Below the pieces are notes generated by a model. That model was not told the DNA's origin. It did no database searches and saw only the letters and a program-made list of their open reading frames with translations. From Argopecten irradians (Eukaryota > Mollusca > Bivalvia > Pectinida > Pectinidae): 64,000 nucleotides of DNA. Where the stretch lies: positions 33,039,604-33,103,603 of the forward strand of contig NC_091138.1 of NCBI RefSeq assembly GCF_041381155.1, written 5' to 3'. How positions within the stretch are numbered: position 1 is the stretch's first letter; each line of letters begins with the position of its first letter. Shown here piece after piece: positions 46,761 through 60,300 of this stretch. The position numbers and the translations under genes are program-made.

Positions 46761-47472
46761 ATATCTTTGTCCTTTGTCATTGTCAATTTCCAAACCCCGA
46801 TTGAGGACGATTTTTTGTTGAAAAGAGGATGCTATCATCTTGGTGACAGAATTGGTAATTGGTTTAGTTGTATAGAGTGATTTTGAAAGGCAAATTATCT
46901 AAGGCACTAGGAATGTGATTGTTTTGTGTCCGCTATGTGGGGTAGATATTTCGTCTATTCGAGCTTTCCACCCTTCTCCTATTATACTATACGTATACAT
47001 GTATATAATTTTGACCGATATTTTTCATCTAGACCCCTGAAATGCCCAAAATGGTCCATTGACACTCTGATTGGTTCTAATATATATAGAAACTGTAAAT
47101 CTCAAAATCCCTGTGATAAACTTGATACATATATGCCGATATAATAACAGCATTTACATAAAAATACATGTACTGTGATATACTAAACAAAATCATACAA
47201 TTTACATTGTGATTCCGATTGCGTGACCTTTCTAAAATGTGTTGCTTGTCCCTGAACATAATTTTACATATGTAAAAGACTTCTTACAACCATTATCTGT
47301 TCGTGGAAAGCATCATGATGTATATATAATATATTTGTGACCGCTATATATAGGCCTACATATACCTACATGGCTGAGAGAAAATTGTAAAGCTCACCTT
47401 GCCCCTGTCGACTTCCTCGTCTGGTGCATCCGTTATCTGTGTGACGAAATGTCTGAGTAGTGGGGATAATAC
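46761..47472. other. Upstream region of oxidoreductase B
   Basis: Minus-strand segment 47399-47437 is bounded by an acceptor-like CACACAG and a strong GCAAG/GTGAGC donor, and could be a 5' UTR exon of the oxidoreductase. The rest is AT-rich. Confidence 0.3.
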
Positions 47473-48734
47473 AACTTAAAGTAAATAAGGAGTTTGGAGG
47501 TCGGAGATAAGTCGTCAAGGAGGAGATCAAGAGAAGGTCATGCCATGACCTATAAGGGTTGTCAAAAACACGAATACAGCAGAAATATTTGTTGCTTTGT
47601 GGTCGTATTTTGGTTAGCAGCATATGAGGTCATAAAAGCACATTTATAAAACAGTAAATATGTCAATAGCCCTGTCAAACGGACAGATTTTCCTCGACAC
47701 TTCTAGATCTATTTCTATAATTGTTGTTATGTAATAGTGACACATCGGTGAGTTACAAAATAACCCTACTTATAAATAGGACGACACACAAAACAAACGA
47801 AACATTTGTCCTATACAAGACATCAGCTGCATAACGTTTCGTGGAGTTGTGTTAAACACCTTTTGATTTACTGGTCATTGTACTAAATCTCCTTGATTTG
47901 AAAACCACAATTCCAACATGTGCAAACTTTTGTATCAGCTACCATAGCGCACACGATGAATTGAGGTGAATGTTTGTAAACTATAAGTTCCAATAAGAAT
48001 GTTTATTCCATTTTTAAACAATCAGATCATTCCCGATTAAGAAAAACATGCAAAGAAATGCCTTGTTCGTTTATATCTGTGTGCTACATAATGTTCAAAA
48101 TGTCGCAATCGTCAAAAAACCAAAATGACCACCAAGATGGATGACAAATGAATTCCTAGTCCGCTAAACCTGCCTATATTATTAGGCTTTTTTAATGTTT
48201 TTTTTTTCTAATATATATTAGGCAAAAAATTTTTTTTTTAAAAAGCCTAATAAATATAGGCAGGTTTAGCGGACTAATGAATTCCATGATAAAGGCAATG
48301 ACACAATCAATTTAGTACAATGACCAGTAAATCAAAAGGTATTTAACACAACTCCACGAAACGTTATACATCTGATGTCTTGTAAGTTGTATAGGATAAA
48401 TGTTTCGTTTGTTTTGTGTGTCGTCCTATTTGTAGAGCTAGGGTCCTTTTGTAACTCACCGATATGTCACAATTACATAACAACAATTATAGAAATAGAT
48501 CTAGAAGTGTCGAGGAAAATCTGTCCGTTTGACAGGGCTATTGACATATTTACTGTTTTATAAATGTGCTTCTGTGACCTTATATGCTGCTAACCAAAAT
48601 ACGACCACAAAGCAACAAATATTTCTGCTGGATTCGTGTTTTTGACAACCCTTATAGGTCATGGCATGACCTTCTCTTGGGCGCCTCCTTGACGACTTAT
48701 CACCGACCTCCAAACTCCTTATTCACTTTAAGTT
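47473..48734. repeat. Large inverted repeat, arms of about 420 bp
   Basis: Left arm 47473-47888 and right arm 48310-48734 are reverse complements with scattered differences, by eye well under 15 percent. The loop of about 420 bp holds a separate MITE. Both arms carry the same open frame (LLTKIRPQSNKYFC...), a result of the duplication with no recognisable domain. It could be a foldback transposon or an inverted segmental duplication; no target duplication was found. Confidence 0.85.
48157..48276. mobile_element. 120-bp MITE with 9-bp target duplication
   Basis: The inverted ends are TAGTCCGCTAAACCTGCCTA and its complement. The direct repeat ATGAATTCC flanks the element (48148-48156 and 48277-48285). 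The centre is AT-rich. It sits in the loop of the larger inverted repeat. A 9-bp duplication fits Mutator-like elements. Confidence 0.85.
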
Positions 48735-48960
48735 TTGAGGTTGTTTTCAGAGAGTGCATACGAATCTCTCTTCAAATTTCCAGTGTGTACCAGATCTAGC
48801 TATTCACTGTCCATGAAAACGAGATAGCCTATAGCATATATCCTTATTTATGTATAACTTTTAATTTATAGATGAACTATCTAAATATCTATCGATAAAG
48901 TATTATTTTGGTACACAACATTGCATCAATACTTTTGGCCCGCCCCTTTCAGAGACGGCT

Positions 48961-49690
48961 TTAAAGGCCCACTACCTTTGCGAAACAGAAATTAAAAGTT
49001 TCGTAAAAACTATAATAATATAAGAAAATGTATATCGCTAACGAAATGCAAGGTCTCTGTCTAAACTTTGTTAACAGTGAAGATTAGTTTCGCTGTTTTG
49101 CCATCTGGCACAGTGATAATCAACTGACGCGCGGTAATTAGGACGACGACGGAGGAAAACACGGCCTGCGTTAGAAAAATTAGCATTTAATGTATTTAAA
49201 TTAAATTGTTCAGAATGTGTTGGTAAGTGTAGTATTAACGGAGTAAATAACTTTTGTGACTCTATAAAATTATTAATTTCGTTTAAAGGCCCACTACCTT
49301 TCCGAAACGGATTTTAATTTTTAAAATGGGAATGTAAAACAAGATCGATAATTTTGTAGAGTCCATAAAATTATTAACTTACCGTTAATACTACATTAAT
49401 CATCACCTTCTGAACGATTTGATTAAAATAAATAAAATGTTTATTTTCATAACGCGGGTCGTATTATGTTTCCCGCCGTCGTCCTAAATACCGCGCGGTA
49501 GTTGACTATCACTGCCCCAGACGGCAAAACAGCTAATTGACTCTCCACTGTTTTCATATATTACGCAGGAAATCTTGCATATGTTTGGTGTCGTAACCTC
49601 ATTTTAGATCATCGGTATGCATTTTCTGATGTTATTGATGTTTTTTAAGAAACCTTTATATTTTGCTCCGGAAAGGTAATGGGCCTTTAA
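48961..49690. mobile_element. TTAA-flanked MITE with a second, inverted partial copy
   Basis: Ends 'aggcccactacctttccg' and 'cggaaaggtaatgggcct' stand next to TTAA at 49283-49286 and 49687-49690, giving a complete element 49287-49686. A further left-type end follows TTAA at 48961-48964; the segment 48965-49282 is an inverted relative of the element's right half (shared 'aggacgacg', 'gttcagaa', 'gtagtattaacgg'). TTAA duplication suits piggyBac or Kolobok relatives. No transposase. Confidence 0.75.
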
Positions 49691-52600
49691 GATTCCCATA
49701 TTAAAAATTTAAAGCTGTTGCGGAAAGTAGTGACCCTTTTTGTATAGTGGCCTATGTATCTGCATTTTTAAAATGACTATTATATAGTTTTTACGGTAAA
49801 ACTTGGTTTTACCAGTATTGGGATCGCAATTCCGGAACTAGCTTTTTACCCCCCCGGCTGGTGTCGTGAAGAATAAACTGAATAACCACACATTTGTGGT
49901 ATATGTAGTTGTAATTTGCACCCAGATACAATATAAACTAGTTTAGAATCATTCTGTAAACTTATTCAGCAGCATCAATATCATTTTAAGTGGATTGCGA
50001 AGAAAATAAGAAAATATAGTGAATTGCATTTGATTATAAAGAAAATAATATTCCCACGGCATTCAACAGATACAAGTGGTGTCGTGGTAAGTCCTGAGCT
50101 TTCTGTGCTGACGGCCAGGGTTCAACCCTTATCGGAGACAGACTGTTTTTATTTTTTTTTATTTCATATTTTTATTTGTTGTTAATTCAACATGCTTGAA
50201 AATATTCTTTTATTTTGTCTTTATATTTATTTTTGTTTTATTTTATTTTTATTTTCCAAAAGTTTATTCCAAACATAGACATGTACTGTATAGCATATAC
50301 ACTAAATTACGAACATCCCACTATTACGGCCACTTATTTTCATTTCCGATTTTTTTTCTCTTCAGAAATACAATCACACCGCTATTCCGTTTTACGACCA
50401 ATTTTCATAGTCCCAACGACCACTAAATTAACACTAATTGACCCTTTGATTATGACCACAGGCACATGTGACTTCACACCTCGCTGTGCCTCACCTTCCC
50501 GCACGCAGCAACCCGTGAACAACTACCCGCAGGTACATCAGTCAGTCTTTTGTTTCCGTCGACCTAATTATCAGATTATCTACCTGTGCTAGGAGAGTGT
50601 TAATCGCCATCATTTGCATACTTGTGACTGGCAGTTGACGTGATCGAAACCACAAGTAATGCAACGTTCTTTCGATAGCCCTGGTGGCGAAATCGAACGA
50701 TTTAGGCAGTTCTTTCTCATACGTGTAACGCCAATGGAATTAAAATTCTTTAATGTATGAGATATATTGATCTTATTTCAGATATTTATGAAGTACCGTA
50801 CGTCAATCATCTCATTTCAATAGATGTGTCATCTATTTTGTTGCGGTAAACAATCGGTGTTTTGCATTAGTTAAAAGTACGCTTGACTATTGCACAGTAG
50901 TCTTTCAAACACTTTACCGATTGTGATCGTAAGTTATTATTTGACCAATCATTGCACATGGCGGGATAATTAAAATCGATTTACGTAAATATTAATAATA
51001 ATTTACACAGATCAATACCAATTTTAAAACACATAGATTCTCATTTACCTCAGGTGATACTATGTGATAATTAAACCAGAGACATAGATAATTTAATAAC
51101 TATCTAAATCTCTGATTAAACTAACGATATGTATTTGAATTATAATTAAAACATAATAGAAAGTAATGTCTAGAAAAAGTATTTTCATTTAGATTGTCAA
51201 CAATTACTTCAGTGAAATTCAGTTTAAGATTTAAATAAGACACACACCATTAACTTTATTTAATTTAAAAAATATGTCTATGCTCTAGAAATAAATGGTA
51301 TAGTCATTATATGTCCCTAATTTATCAAACTTTAAAAAAATGTTTGTAAATTATTGGTTTTGATTAGATACGCATGCATTAAAATATGATATGATTAAGA
51401 TTCTAATGGCCGACAAAACTAATTGATCAAATATAGTAATTTGCAAATTTATCTTAACCAAAATATATCAAACTGGTTTTTTCCCCACACGTACATGTAC
51501 ATACTCAGCATGCTATGTTATGTTTCTTATGTTTTTTTTTTTATATAAATGTAATGTATATGTCATGTCAAGTTTATGTTGATGTCCCATGTATTTGTAA
51601 ATGTGTTAAATGCAAAAAATTGAACAAAAAAATTAAAAAAAAAATATATATATATATAATATACATTTATATATACATGTATATTGCATTTTTCATAAAA
51701 TTTCAATTTTGAAACAAAAATACAGTACATATATTATGTACCGGTAAGCTAGGATACAGAGTTTCTGTTCTTGATCGTCATGATCATAGAAGAAACCTGG
51801 TCCACCTCAGAATTAAGACCACCTCGCTATTAAGACCACTTTTACTCAGACCACTGGGTGGTTTTAATAGAGGGGTTTTAATGTAAATACTGTTATACAT
51901 ATTCTCAACACATGTTATATAATGTTTCTGACGTCCCTTGCTCATACACATTTTCATTTACAGCGGTTCGGAGCGGTAGGGAGCTGGGTTTTCGAGAAAA
52001 ATATTTCAAAGATTAAAGGATAGATAACCACCCCATATATACATCTCTTCGTATCTGTAGCAGTGTGCAGCCAAGCGTGAAGGTGTGATACATTGATCAT
52101 GACCACATCAAAACAATAAGCAGTGATCTAGAGTTGGCTGTTCTATTGTTTAGAGGATTAAGTGTCATTTTATAACGATATCTTATCGTTTGGTTGTTTA
52201 TGCAAATTAAATGAAAAAAATTCGGAGGTGTTTAAAATATAAATGAAATTGTAATACATGTACGTACTATTCTGTACTAGGCAAATGTACTTATATAATT
52301 TGTAACACAATGTTTTTTTTCAGAGTAGATTATCATGTCAAAGTAAAATTGCTGAGTGAATCTGCTATAATATATATTGAAACCACTGAAGCTTATAATT
52401 TTCGTTACTGTAAAGGAAATTTTAGAAATATCAACCCATTTCAAATGATTCGACTGAACTAATTAAGTCTTCCCATCTTCTCCTCCCGGTAGGAGTATGT
52501 TATTTTTTCATTACATTGTACAGATCAATATGAAATATTTAATGTAAGTAGGAAACAAATTTGACATATTTCAGAGTCAGCCTAATTCAGGTATTCTCTG

Positions 52601-53600
52601 ATAGCAGATAATAAAACCGTGATATTCCACAAAATTAGTACTAATCTGATAGATTTGTATCAATTCATCAAAACAGTAAAAAGTAAGCGTGTCACTATCC
52701 TTCATTAAATCATATACTACAATTATGCATTTCTTGAACCAAGCCTTATAAGAACTGTTTTTCTACCAATCAAAGTAAATTATCATGTTCAAGCCTTATG
52801 AAAACAGTTTTGGAACCAATAGTCAAACTTCAAAGTAAATTATCATGTCAAAGTAAAATTTCTGAGTGAATTTGCGATCCGAATTTTGGACCTATCCTTG
52901 CTCCAAATTTTGCTGAACAACTTTCCATAATGTTTAATAAGAAAGATATTTACAAATTGTAGTTAGAAAAGGACACTGATTACAATATTTGTCATCTAGG
53001 TAACTCGTGCAGTTACCGTTTGTTAGAATATGTGTTGTAATGTACTACAAACTTGATAGACATAGAGAAAAAATATTAACATGTTTTGACAAAAAACATC
53101 CTTCGTGCCATTTACATGTCGTTTAGTTAATTAACTCAGGTTATTTAGTTTTATAGTTGATATAGATACATTCATGTACTTGAAACTTGATAAAGCATAT
53201 ACCGGTAAACAGCTGATAGCTGACAGAGATTTTTTTCTCTCTTTCCCTCTCTTTCCCCTCTTTCTCCCTGATATGTTGTCAAAGTAGTATTAGTGAAGTT
53301 ATGAAGCATGAAAGTCATCCTTTATGACAATATACGTTAGTTATATATGTTACACGGTCTGACAACCATTAATTTTTGTAGTTATAGATAGTATGGTGTT
53401 CTTAAACTTGCTAGATACATTTTTGTTAAACAGGAAATCCTTGATGTCATTCATATTAGTAATTAAAGGTCAAATACGTGTACGGTATTGCTTAAACATT
53501 ATATGAGATTTTATATAATATAACCAGTAAGTTTTTTCTTGATATCTGAAGAATGCCTGTTTAGTTTTTAACAAAAAAAAATCAATTTAATTTGACATTA
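49691..53600. other. AT-rich gene-poor DNA
   Basis: Nothing coding was supported. Noted: a tRNA-like relic at about 50077-50150, an AT microsatellite at about 51638-51690, an inverted 'gaccacctcgctattaagac' / 'gggtggttttaatagagg' element at 51790-51890, repeated 'tcaaagtaaattatcatgtc' motifs at 52325-52860, and a pyrimidine tract at 53229-53268. Confidence 0.45.
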
Positions 53601-54307
53601 CAAGTCACCATATAATGCTGAAACTTTTCTTTATATAAACTTGACAACATAAATACTTCCTCTTTGATTGAAGGTTCTGCACTGAAATGCATTATGTGTA
53701 TTTAGAATAACTTGACCTGTACAAAATATGAGAAAATAAATCAATGTGATAAATTATTACGACCAAATAAAACAACAATTATTTGTATTAGTTTTTCAGT
53801 CTTAGTTTAAGTCCTGTTTTCTTTGGATCGTTTTCCAATTTGCAGTTATACTGATAATATAACCATTGACTTATCAACCTTTAACACTCGAATCAACTCC
53901 TATCATCCAGAAGTTTTACCGCAGCAGTACTTTCAGTACTTTGATTAAGAAATTCAGCGAAAAAAAAGAAAAAATCAGTTCGTGTTTTACAAAGAAAGAT
54001 AACTTTAGTAAAGGAATAACTGTAATATTGAATCTCTGTGCACATTTTCTGTATAAATCGTCTAAAGATATCAAAGATATATAGGTCTAAATATGTGTGT
54101 GTACTAACAAAAATAATGTCATTATAAAGATTATTTTTATTGTTCGTTCGTCCCTGATCCTGTCTGATTTGACCCAATCATTACGATCGTCGTTCGGGCA
54201 AACCAATAAAAACAAACGTTGTAATGACAGTGATATCCATGTCACTGAGAAGCTTGAACACGTGAAAAGTTGTTGTCAATTTGAAAATTCCAGGCGCTGT
54301 GCATAAA
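53601..54307 (+). promoter_or_regulatory. Upstream region of NOL12
   Basis: Presumed promoter and 5' UTR. Two CCAAT-type motifs lie at about 54172-54205, around a CpG-containing 'cgatcgtcgttcgggca'. No TATA box was obvious, as is usual for housekeeping genes. Promoter placement is inference. Confidence 0.35.
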
Positions 54308-57300
54308 ATGGGAAACGACAGGAAAAAGGACAAGAAGAGGGCCCCTAAAAACAGACAAACTAAAAAAGTAGTGGTTTTTGATGAAGCTGCACGATTGTAA
54401 GGACTTACCTTTGTGTTTTATAACAACAAATCAAACACAAAATGCCAATAAATGTTTCTGGCTGTCTGGTCAGAAGATTGTATAAGTTAAATGAAAAATA
54501 TTTTATTTTTTATTCACAGAAACGTTTTGTTTCAATAATATGAACGAGACAGTCATTTGTTCACTAAAATGTTTAATGAAACTTTCTACGTTGTAATTAT
54601 GATTGCAGTAACAAATTATGAAATATTATATATAAATAGTGAATGCACATGTACAGCCACAGGGACTTGTAACGTAGGTTGTGAGAAAGTCTTCTTCTTC
54701 TTCTTATGTGTACGGGACGCCGTCAAAGTATGACGATTATGTCACGGGGGACCTGTAGGGGTGCAAGGGTGTGAAAGGATTAGATTTGTGATTTTTTTTT
54801 TTTTTTTTTTTAGTATATAGATAAAAGGTGTGTGCAGAACTATTTTGTGAGGGCTTCAAGGGCTACGTTGGAAATATGTGCCTTGAAGTCCTCGAGTGTA
54901 GTGCATTGTACTGCTGCTACAGGGAGGAGATTCCATTGTGTTATTGTTTGTGGGAAAAATGAGTATTTGTATGTGTCCTTTGCAGCAGAGATTTGTCTGA
55001 AGCAGTGTGGATTGGAGTGTCTGGTTCTGTGGTCTACTGGTATGAGTATGGTCTGGTATTCGACGGCAACTATATTGTGTATTATTTTGTAGAAAAGTAT
55101 CAATCTTGTGTGTAGCCGTCGTGTCTGTAGTGTTGGCCAGTTGAGTTGATGTATCATGTTTGTAACTGAACTGGTGTCGTGATATTTGTTGTGAACATAT
55201 CTTGCTGCTCTGCGTTGTGTTTTTTCTATCTGTTGAATTTGGTGTGTGTTGTGGGGGTCCCATATGGAAGAGCAGTATTCCAGTTTGGGTCGAACTAGTG
55301 CTTTGTATGCGTGTGCTTTTATGTGTGGTGAATTAATTTTTAAGTTGCGCTTTAAAAACCCTAGTGATCTGTTTGCATTTGCGGTGATATTATTTATGTG
55401 CAAGTCCCATTTTAGGTTTTTTTGTAGTGTTAGTCCTAGATATTTGCTTGAGTTTACTTGCTCGAGTGTGTGATTGTGGAGTGTGTAGTTGTGGTGTATT
55501 TTGTTGCGTTTTGGTGTAACACTGATAATGTTGCATTTATCTGGGTGAAATTTCATTAGCCAGTCTGTTTCCCATTGTGCTGCTGCGTCCAGATCTTTCT
55601 GTAGTTTTATTGTGTCGTCTTTGTTGTTTATTGTTTTGTATATAATACTGTCGTCTGCGAATAGTCTTAGTGTGCTGTACTGCATGTATTGATGGAAATC
55701 GTTAATGTATATGAGAAACAGAATTGGACCCAAACATTGTTTGTGTATACATGTGTACTAGGCCTATATACTATATAAAAGGACAAGGGAACCAACGGCT
55801 TGCTTGGAAGAGGTACACCTGCCTCTACAAAAGTCGCCGGTATTCCGTCAAACATGGATAAATATGTATATGTTTAATACCAATACATTCTTAAATAAAT
55901 TTTGGACATGGAAAACACAACTTCAATCACGATATCATATATTAACATACCTTTATTTCACTATGAACGTGGAAAATGCAGTCAGATTTCCTCGCTGTCG
56001 TTTTGCTTGTCCACTGAAATCTAGGTTAAACATGTTTGAGTGGATATTGTGTACCCCATACCCATACCCGGACCCGAACTGGAAACCCCATATACACAGT
56101 GCCTGTATACTAGAAGCTACAATATTAATGTGGTAACGGTAAAGTAAAACATTAGAGTCTCAACTTAAGTTAGATTCTTCAATTAATGATACGTGTATTT
56201 CAAATAAAGGTACTTCTAAGAACCTTAACCATGAAACTTAATTTATACAGAGTCTGGGTACAGAATTTCAGTGCAGTATCGGGTAAGGACGGGTACACTA
56301 AAAAGGTACCCATCATCAATTACAATATGGCAGATTATACGAACAAGAGTCGAGTGCTGGATAAAAAAAGTGTGATTCCTCACTTAGTTGTTAGATTGGA
56401 TTAATGAAAGCATTATCGGAGATAGCCTATTTGTATTTGCTATAGGAAAATATCACCAGAAAGTGAAATGAATGCATACAAAATTTGTTACAAGGGAATA
56501 TGAGTGCCTTTGACCTAGATTTCACTGGACAGCCATAACGACAGTGATGAAATATGACTGCATTTTCCGCGTTCATAGTGAAATAAAGGTATGTTAATAT
56601 ATTATTTCGTGTCTGAAGTTGTGTTTTCCGTATCGAAAATTTATTTAAGAATATATTAGTATTAAATATATACATATTTATCCATGTTTGACGGAATACC
56701 GGCGACTTTAGTAGAGGCAGGTGTACCTCTTCCAAGCGAGCCGTTGGTTCCCTTGTCCTTTTATATAGTATATAGGCCTAGTACACATGTATACACAACA
56801 GACTTTCTCACAACCTACGTTACAAGTCCCTGTGTGTACAGCAGTCCGTGCTGAACAGCTGAACAAATCCTTGCCCATCTGCTAAGTTTTCAGAAACATT
56901 TCTGTACAGATATAAATGTACATATATAATGTCAAAGCATGGATATAGTTTCTGCAAAAATAATCAGACAAAAGGACATGTTGTTACTCACAGGCTATGA
57001 TATCTTTTAGGCAATGTTTCCACCAAAAATCTGAAAACATGAAGTCCACTTTTTGTTACACTATGATAAAACATACCACTATTCAATCAAAAACGTGAAC
57101 AGTGAATGATGGAATCTATTGACTGCCGCATACTATTGATTTTTTTCTAAAAATAGCCTCATATGCACTCATCACCTATGCATGATTCGCTGTGATAATT
57201 GTATGTATGTTTTTCTGAATTGACAGCAAATTAGACAGCAAACATTTTGTATACAAATACAATTTATACCATACATGTAACTGGCAAGGCCAGCCAAATA

Positions 57301-60300
57301 TGTGAAATTATAATTTTGTCTGATTATTTCATGTAGACACTTTGTATTTATCTGCGTTTTTTATCTACCTACCGTATGTATATAAATTTAATATGCCTAT
57401 GCACAAATGCATCTGAATCAGAGGATAAACATCCTACATATGTAGGAGATATATTAATTATTATGTTATTTGTAGTGTATGATATAACTTTATGTTACAA
57501 TCTAATTAAAATTAGACTTGTAATTACACTCCACTACAATACTTGTTACACTCCAATACAGTGTCTTTTTTACAACACCCTGTTCAGTGTCACCTCAGCA
57601 AAACTCTATATGGTTAGCAAGTCAGAGTGTCGCCTATAAAATTTTTGGTGTGGTAAAACCGGTTGATTCATTCAGAAGTATAAACGGCTAACAGTATGTC
57701 CTGAGATGTTGATTGATTGAATGATGAGGCTTAGTGTCCTTGTTCCGGTTATAACCGAGCCTAGGACAATCCTCAGATGTTCCAATTCTAGGCCAAGGGT
57801 CGTGCTGAAGAGGAACTTCAAGCTTAATATGTTGCCTTCAACAGTATTATTATTTTATATAGTGTATACTATATTTATGATACTAGGAAATAGTAATGGA
57901 ATATGGGGATAAAAGTTTAAATCTACATCAAATTATTTTAATCTTTCTACAGGGAATTCTTGACAGGATTCAGGAAAAGAAAAAATGAAAGGCGAAAGAA
58001 GGCCATAGATGAAAAGGAACTGCAAGTGAAGGAGGATAGAAAAGAGTTCAAAAGAAAGGTAGTATTGATTTGATCAGGAACATTGATACATCTTAGAGAG
58101 AAAAAAAAACCATGTTTCATATACATTGTATGGCAACTCTTTTCCGGAGTGAGAGGGAGTAGGACATGTAAGATGGGGAACAGAGAAATTTATTTACTGT
58201 AATAAAGAACTGAATTGACTTGAACCAAACAAACTTGGCAATCAGCATTCTTGTGGGGAGTGAACAGATTTTACATCAATGATGTAAAACTTGTAAACAT
58301 TTACATTTGTCAATATGTCAATGTAGAATCCTTCTAAACACGAATACAGAAGCTTGTATTTCACAAGGCGAAATAAAATAACATGTGTTTTCCAATAAAA
58401 TCCTTATAAAAGAAGAGATAGTAGGTTGGCACTTTTTAGCCCACTACCCTTATTAGATGATGGGCTATTCAAATTGCCTTTCATCCATGGTCCATCCGTT
58501 TGTCCGTTAACAATTCTTGTTACCACTATTTCTCAGAAAGTACAGAAGGGATTTCTCTCAAATTATACATATAGGTTTCCCTAACGCCCTAGTTGTTCAT
58601 ATTGCACTTTGGGTATGATCAGTCAACAAAATGAAATGGCTGACCAGCTGCCATTTTGGTAGTTGAAGTTTCAAAAGCAGAGAAAAGATCCCTCTTTCAA
58701 TTGTCAGACATAGATCATTCTTTGGTGGGCGCCAAGATCTTCTTTTTTTTTTAAATTCTCATTATTGCAATGAAAACCAAATTTATAGCAATAGACTAAT
58801 AGAATCTTACATGGGTCTGTGAAGTGGACAGGGATATCTCAACCCGAGTGAAAGATTTTTGCCTGTCAACCTGAGGCTTGCCGAGGGTAGACGGCCAAAA
58901 TCTTTCATGAGGGTTTGATTCTTTTCTCCATACATAGTAGAAAAATGATGAAATTCCACTTGGTTTCCAGCTTTTTCATCGCGCCATTATATATATATAA
59001 TTATCGCAATGACGTCGTTATGCGTCAAAATTGATGACGTCATCTACAATGTGCGCCTCAGTTATGCAGCATGTATTGATGACATCACGTTATTGTCTAG
59101 CGCGTGTGAGCTGTCTTACACCCCCCTGTGTAAGATAGAGATATCTTTTCCCTAGTAACCACGGGATATCCCCGTGAAGTATGGGAGAAAATGAGGTCCA
59201 ATAATTATTCCACAGACATATGTATTATTTGTATGTAACATGATTTAATTCACTCAGTGGTTGATTGATTAAAGCATTAATGTCAAGTTATGATTTTTAT
59301 TTTCCAGAGGAAAGAGTTGATTGAAAAGAGCTTCTACTTCAAAGGCAAATCTAAACAAAATGCCCCAGAGTTAGATATGATTGGGACACCCACCGTTCAA
59401 GAGCTGCCAGAACACACTGTTACAATCACAGATATATCAGAGTTGGACCTGGCGGGTCACTCTGGTGTTCGTCTGGGCCAAAACCAGGTAAACATGTCTT
59501 TAGCACACTAAAGTCAGGTACATACACAGTTAAACCTGTCAATAAAGGACATCAAATGGACATAAATAGCAAAAATGCCATTTAAAGACAGGTGTCCTTT
59601 ATACAGAGGTCAGTGTAAGGTATGTAGGAAATGGCACCAAATGGGGCTGATGAACCTGTCCTTTATTATATTAACATAGAAAAGATTCCAGATTTCATCG
59701 TATGTCTAGCTAATACAGCATACAGTTAAAACCAAGTACATTGTAACACAAAGAGGCTGACTTAAATAACAGCTAATACGGAGGTTTGGTAAAGTATGAT
59801 TGATTTACTGTTGGTTAGAACAACCTTCCGGTGATTGTAACACCAAAAACACATAACAAAATACAATGTCACAATCAACGGAATGTGGGATTATTAAAAA
59901 TGGACAGTACATTTTACTTTACCCACGCGCCTCGTTTCGGTATCTTAAAACTGCAAATATTTTCTGTTGGTCCTTTTCATTTATGTGTCCAAAACAATGG
60001 GCCCAGCATGCAGGACTCTGGATTTACAATAGATTTGTCACATTGACCTATAGACTCTGGATGTACAATAGATTTGTCACATTGACCTGTTTGCATCTAT
60101 CTAAACATGTTACCTCAAGTCTAGTATTCCATCTTTGCAGTTACCTCCCTTGCAGGCAGGTATCCATTATGACGTGATTCTTTTGTGAGTGAAACTTGTG
60201 TCATTTTCTGAAGAAAAGCATGATGTTACCTTTGTTAACACGTGATGTCACAATTAATACCCACCCTCTAGGGCAGATAACTCAGTAATATGCAGAAATA

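Noticed and set aside
47366-48799. Conserved peptide (LLTKIRPQSNKYFC) on both arms of the inverted repeat as a gene pair
   Set aside because: Identity reflects the inverted duplication; the frames end soon after the arms and show no domain.
50077-50150. Possible tRNA gene
   Set aside because: A- and B-box-like motifs are present but the T stem-loop and acceptor stem do not pair properly; at best a tRNA-derived relic.
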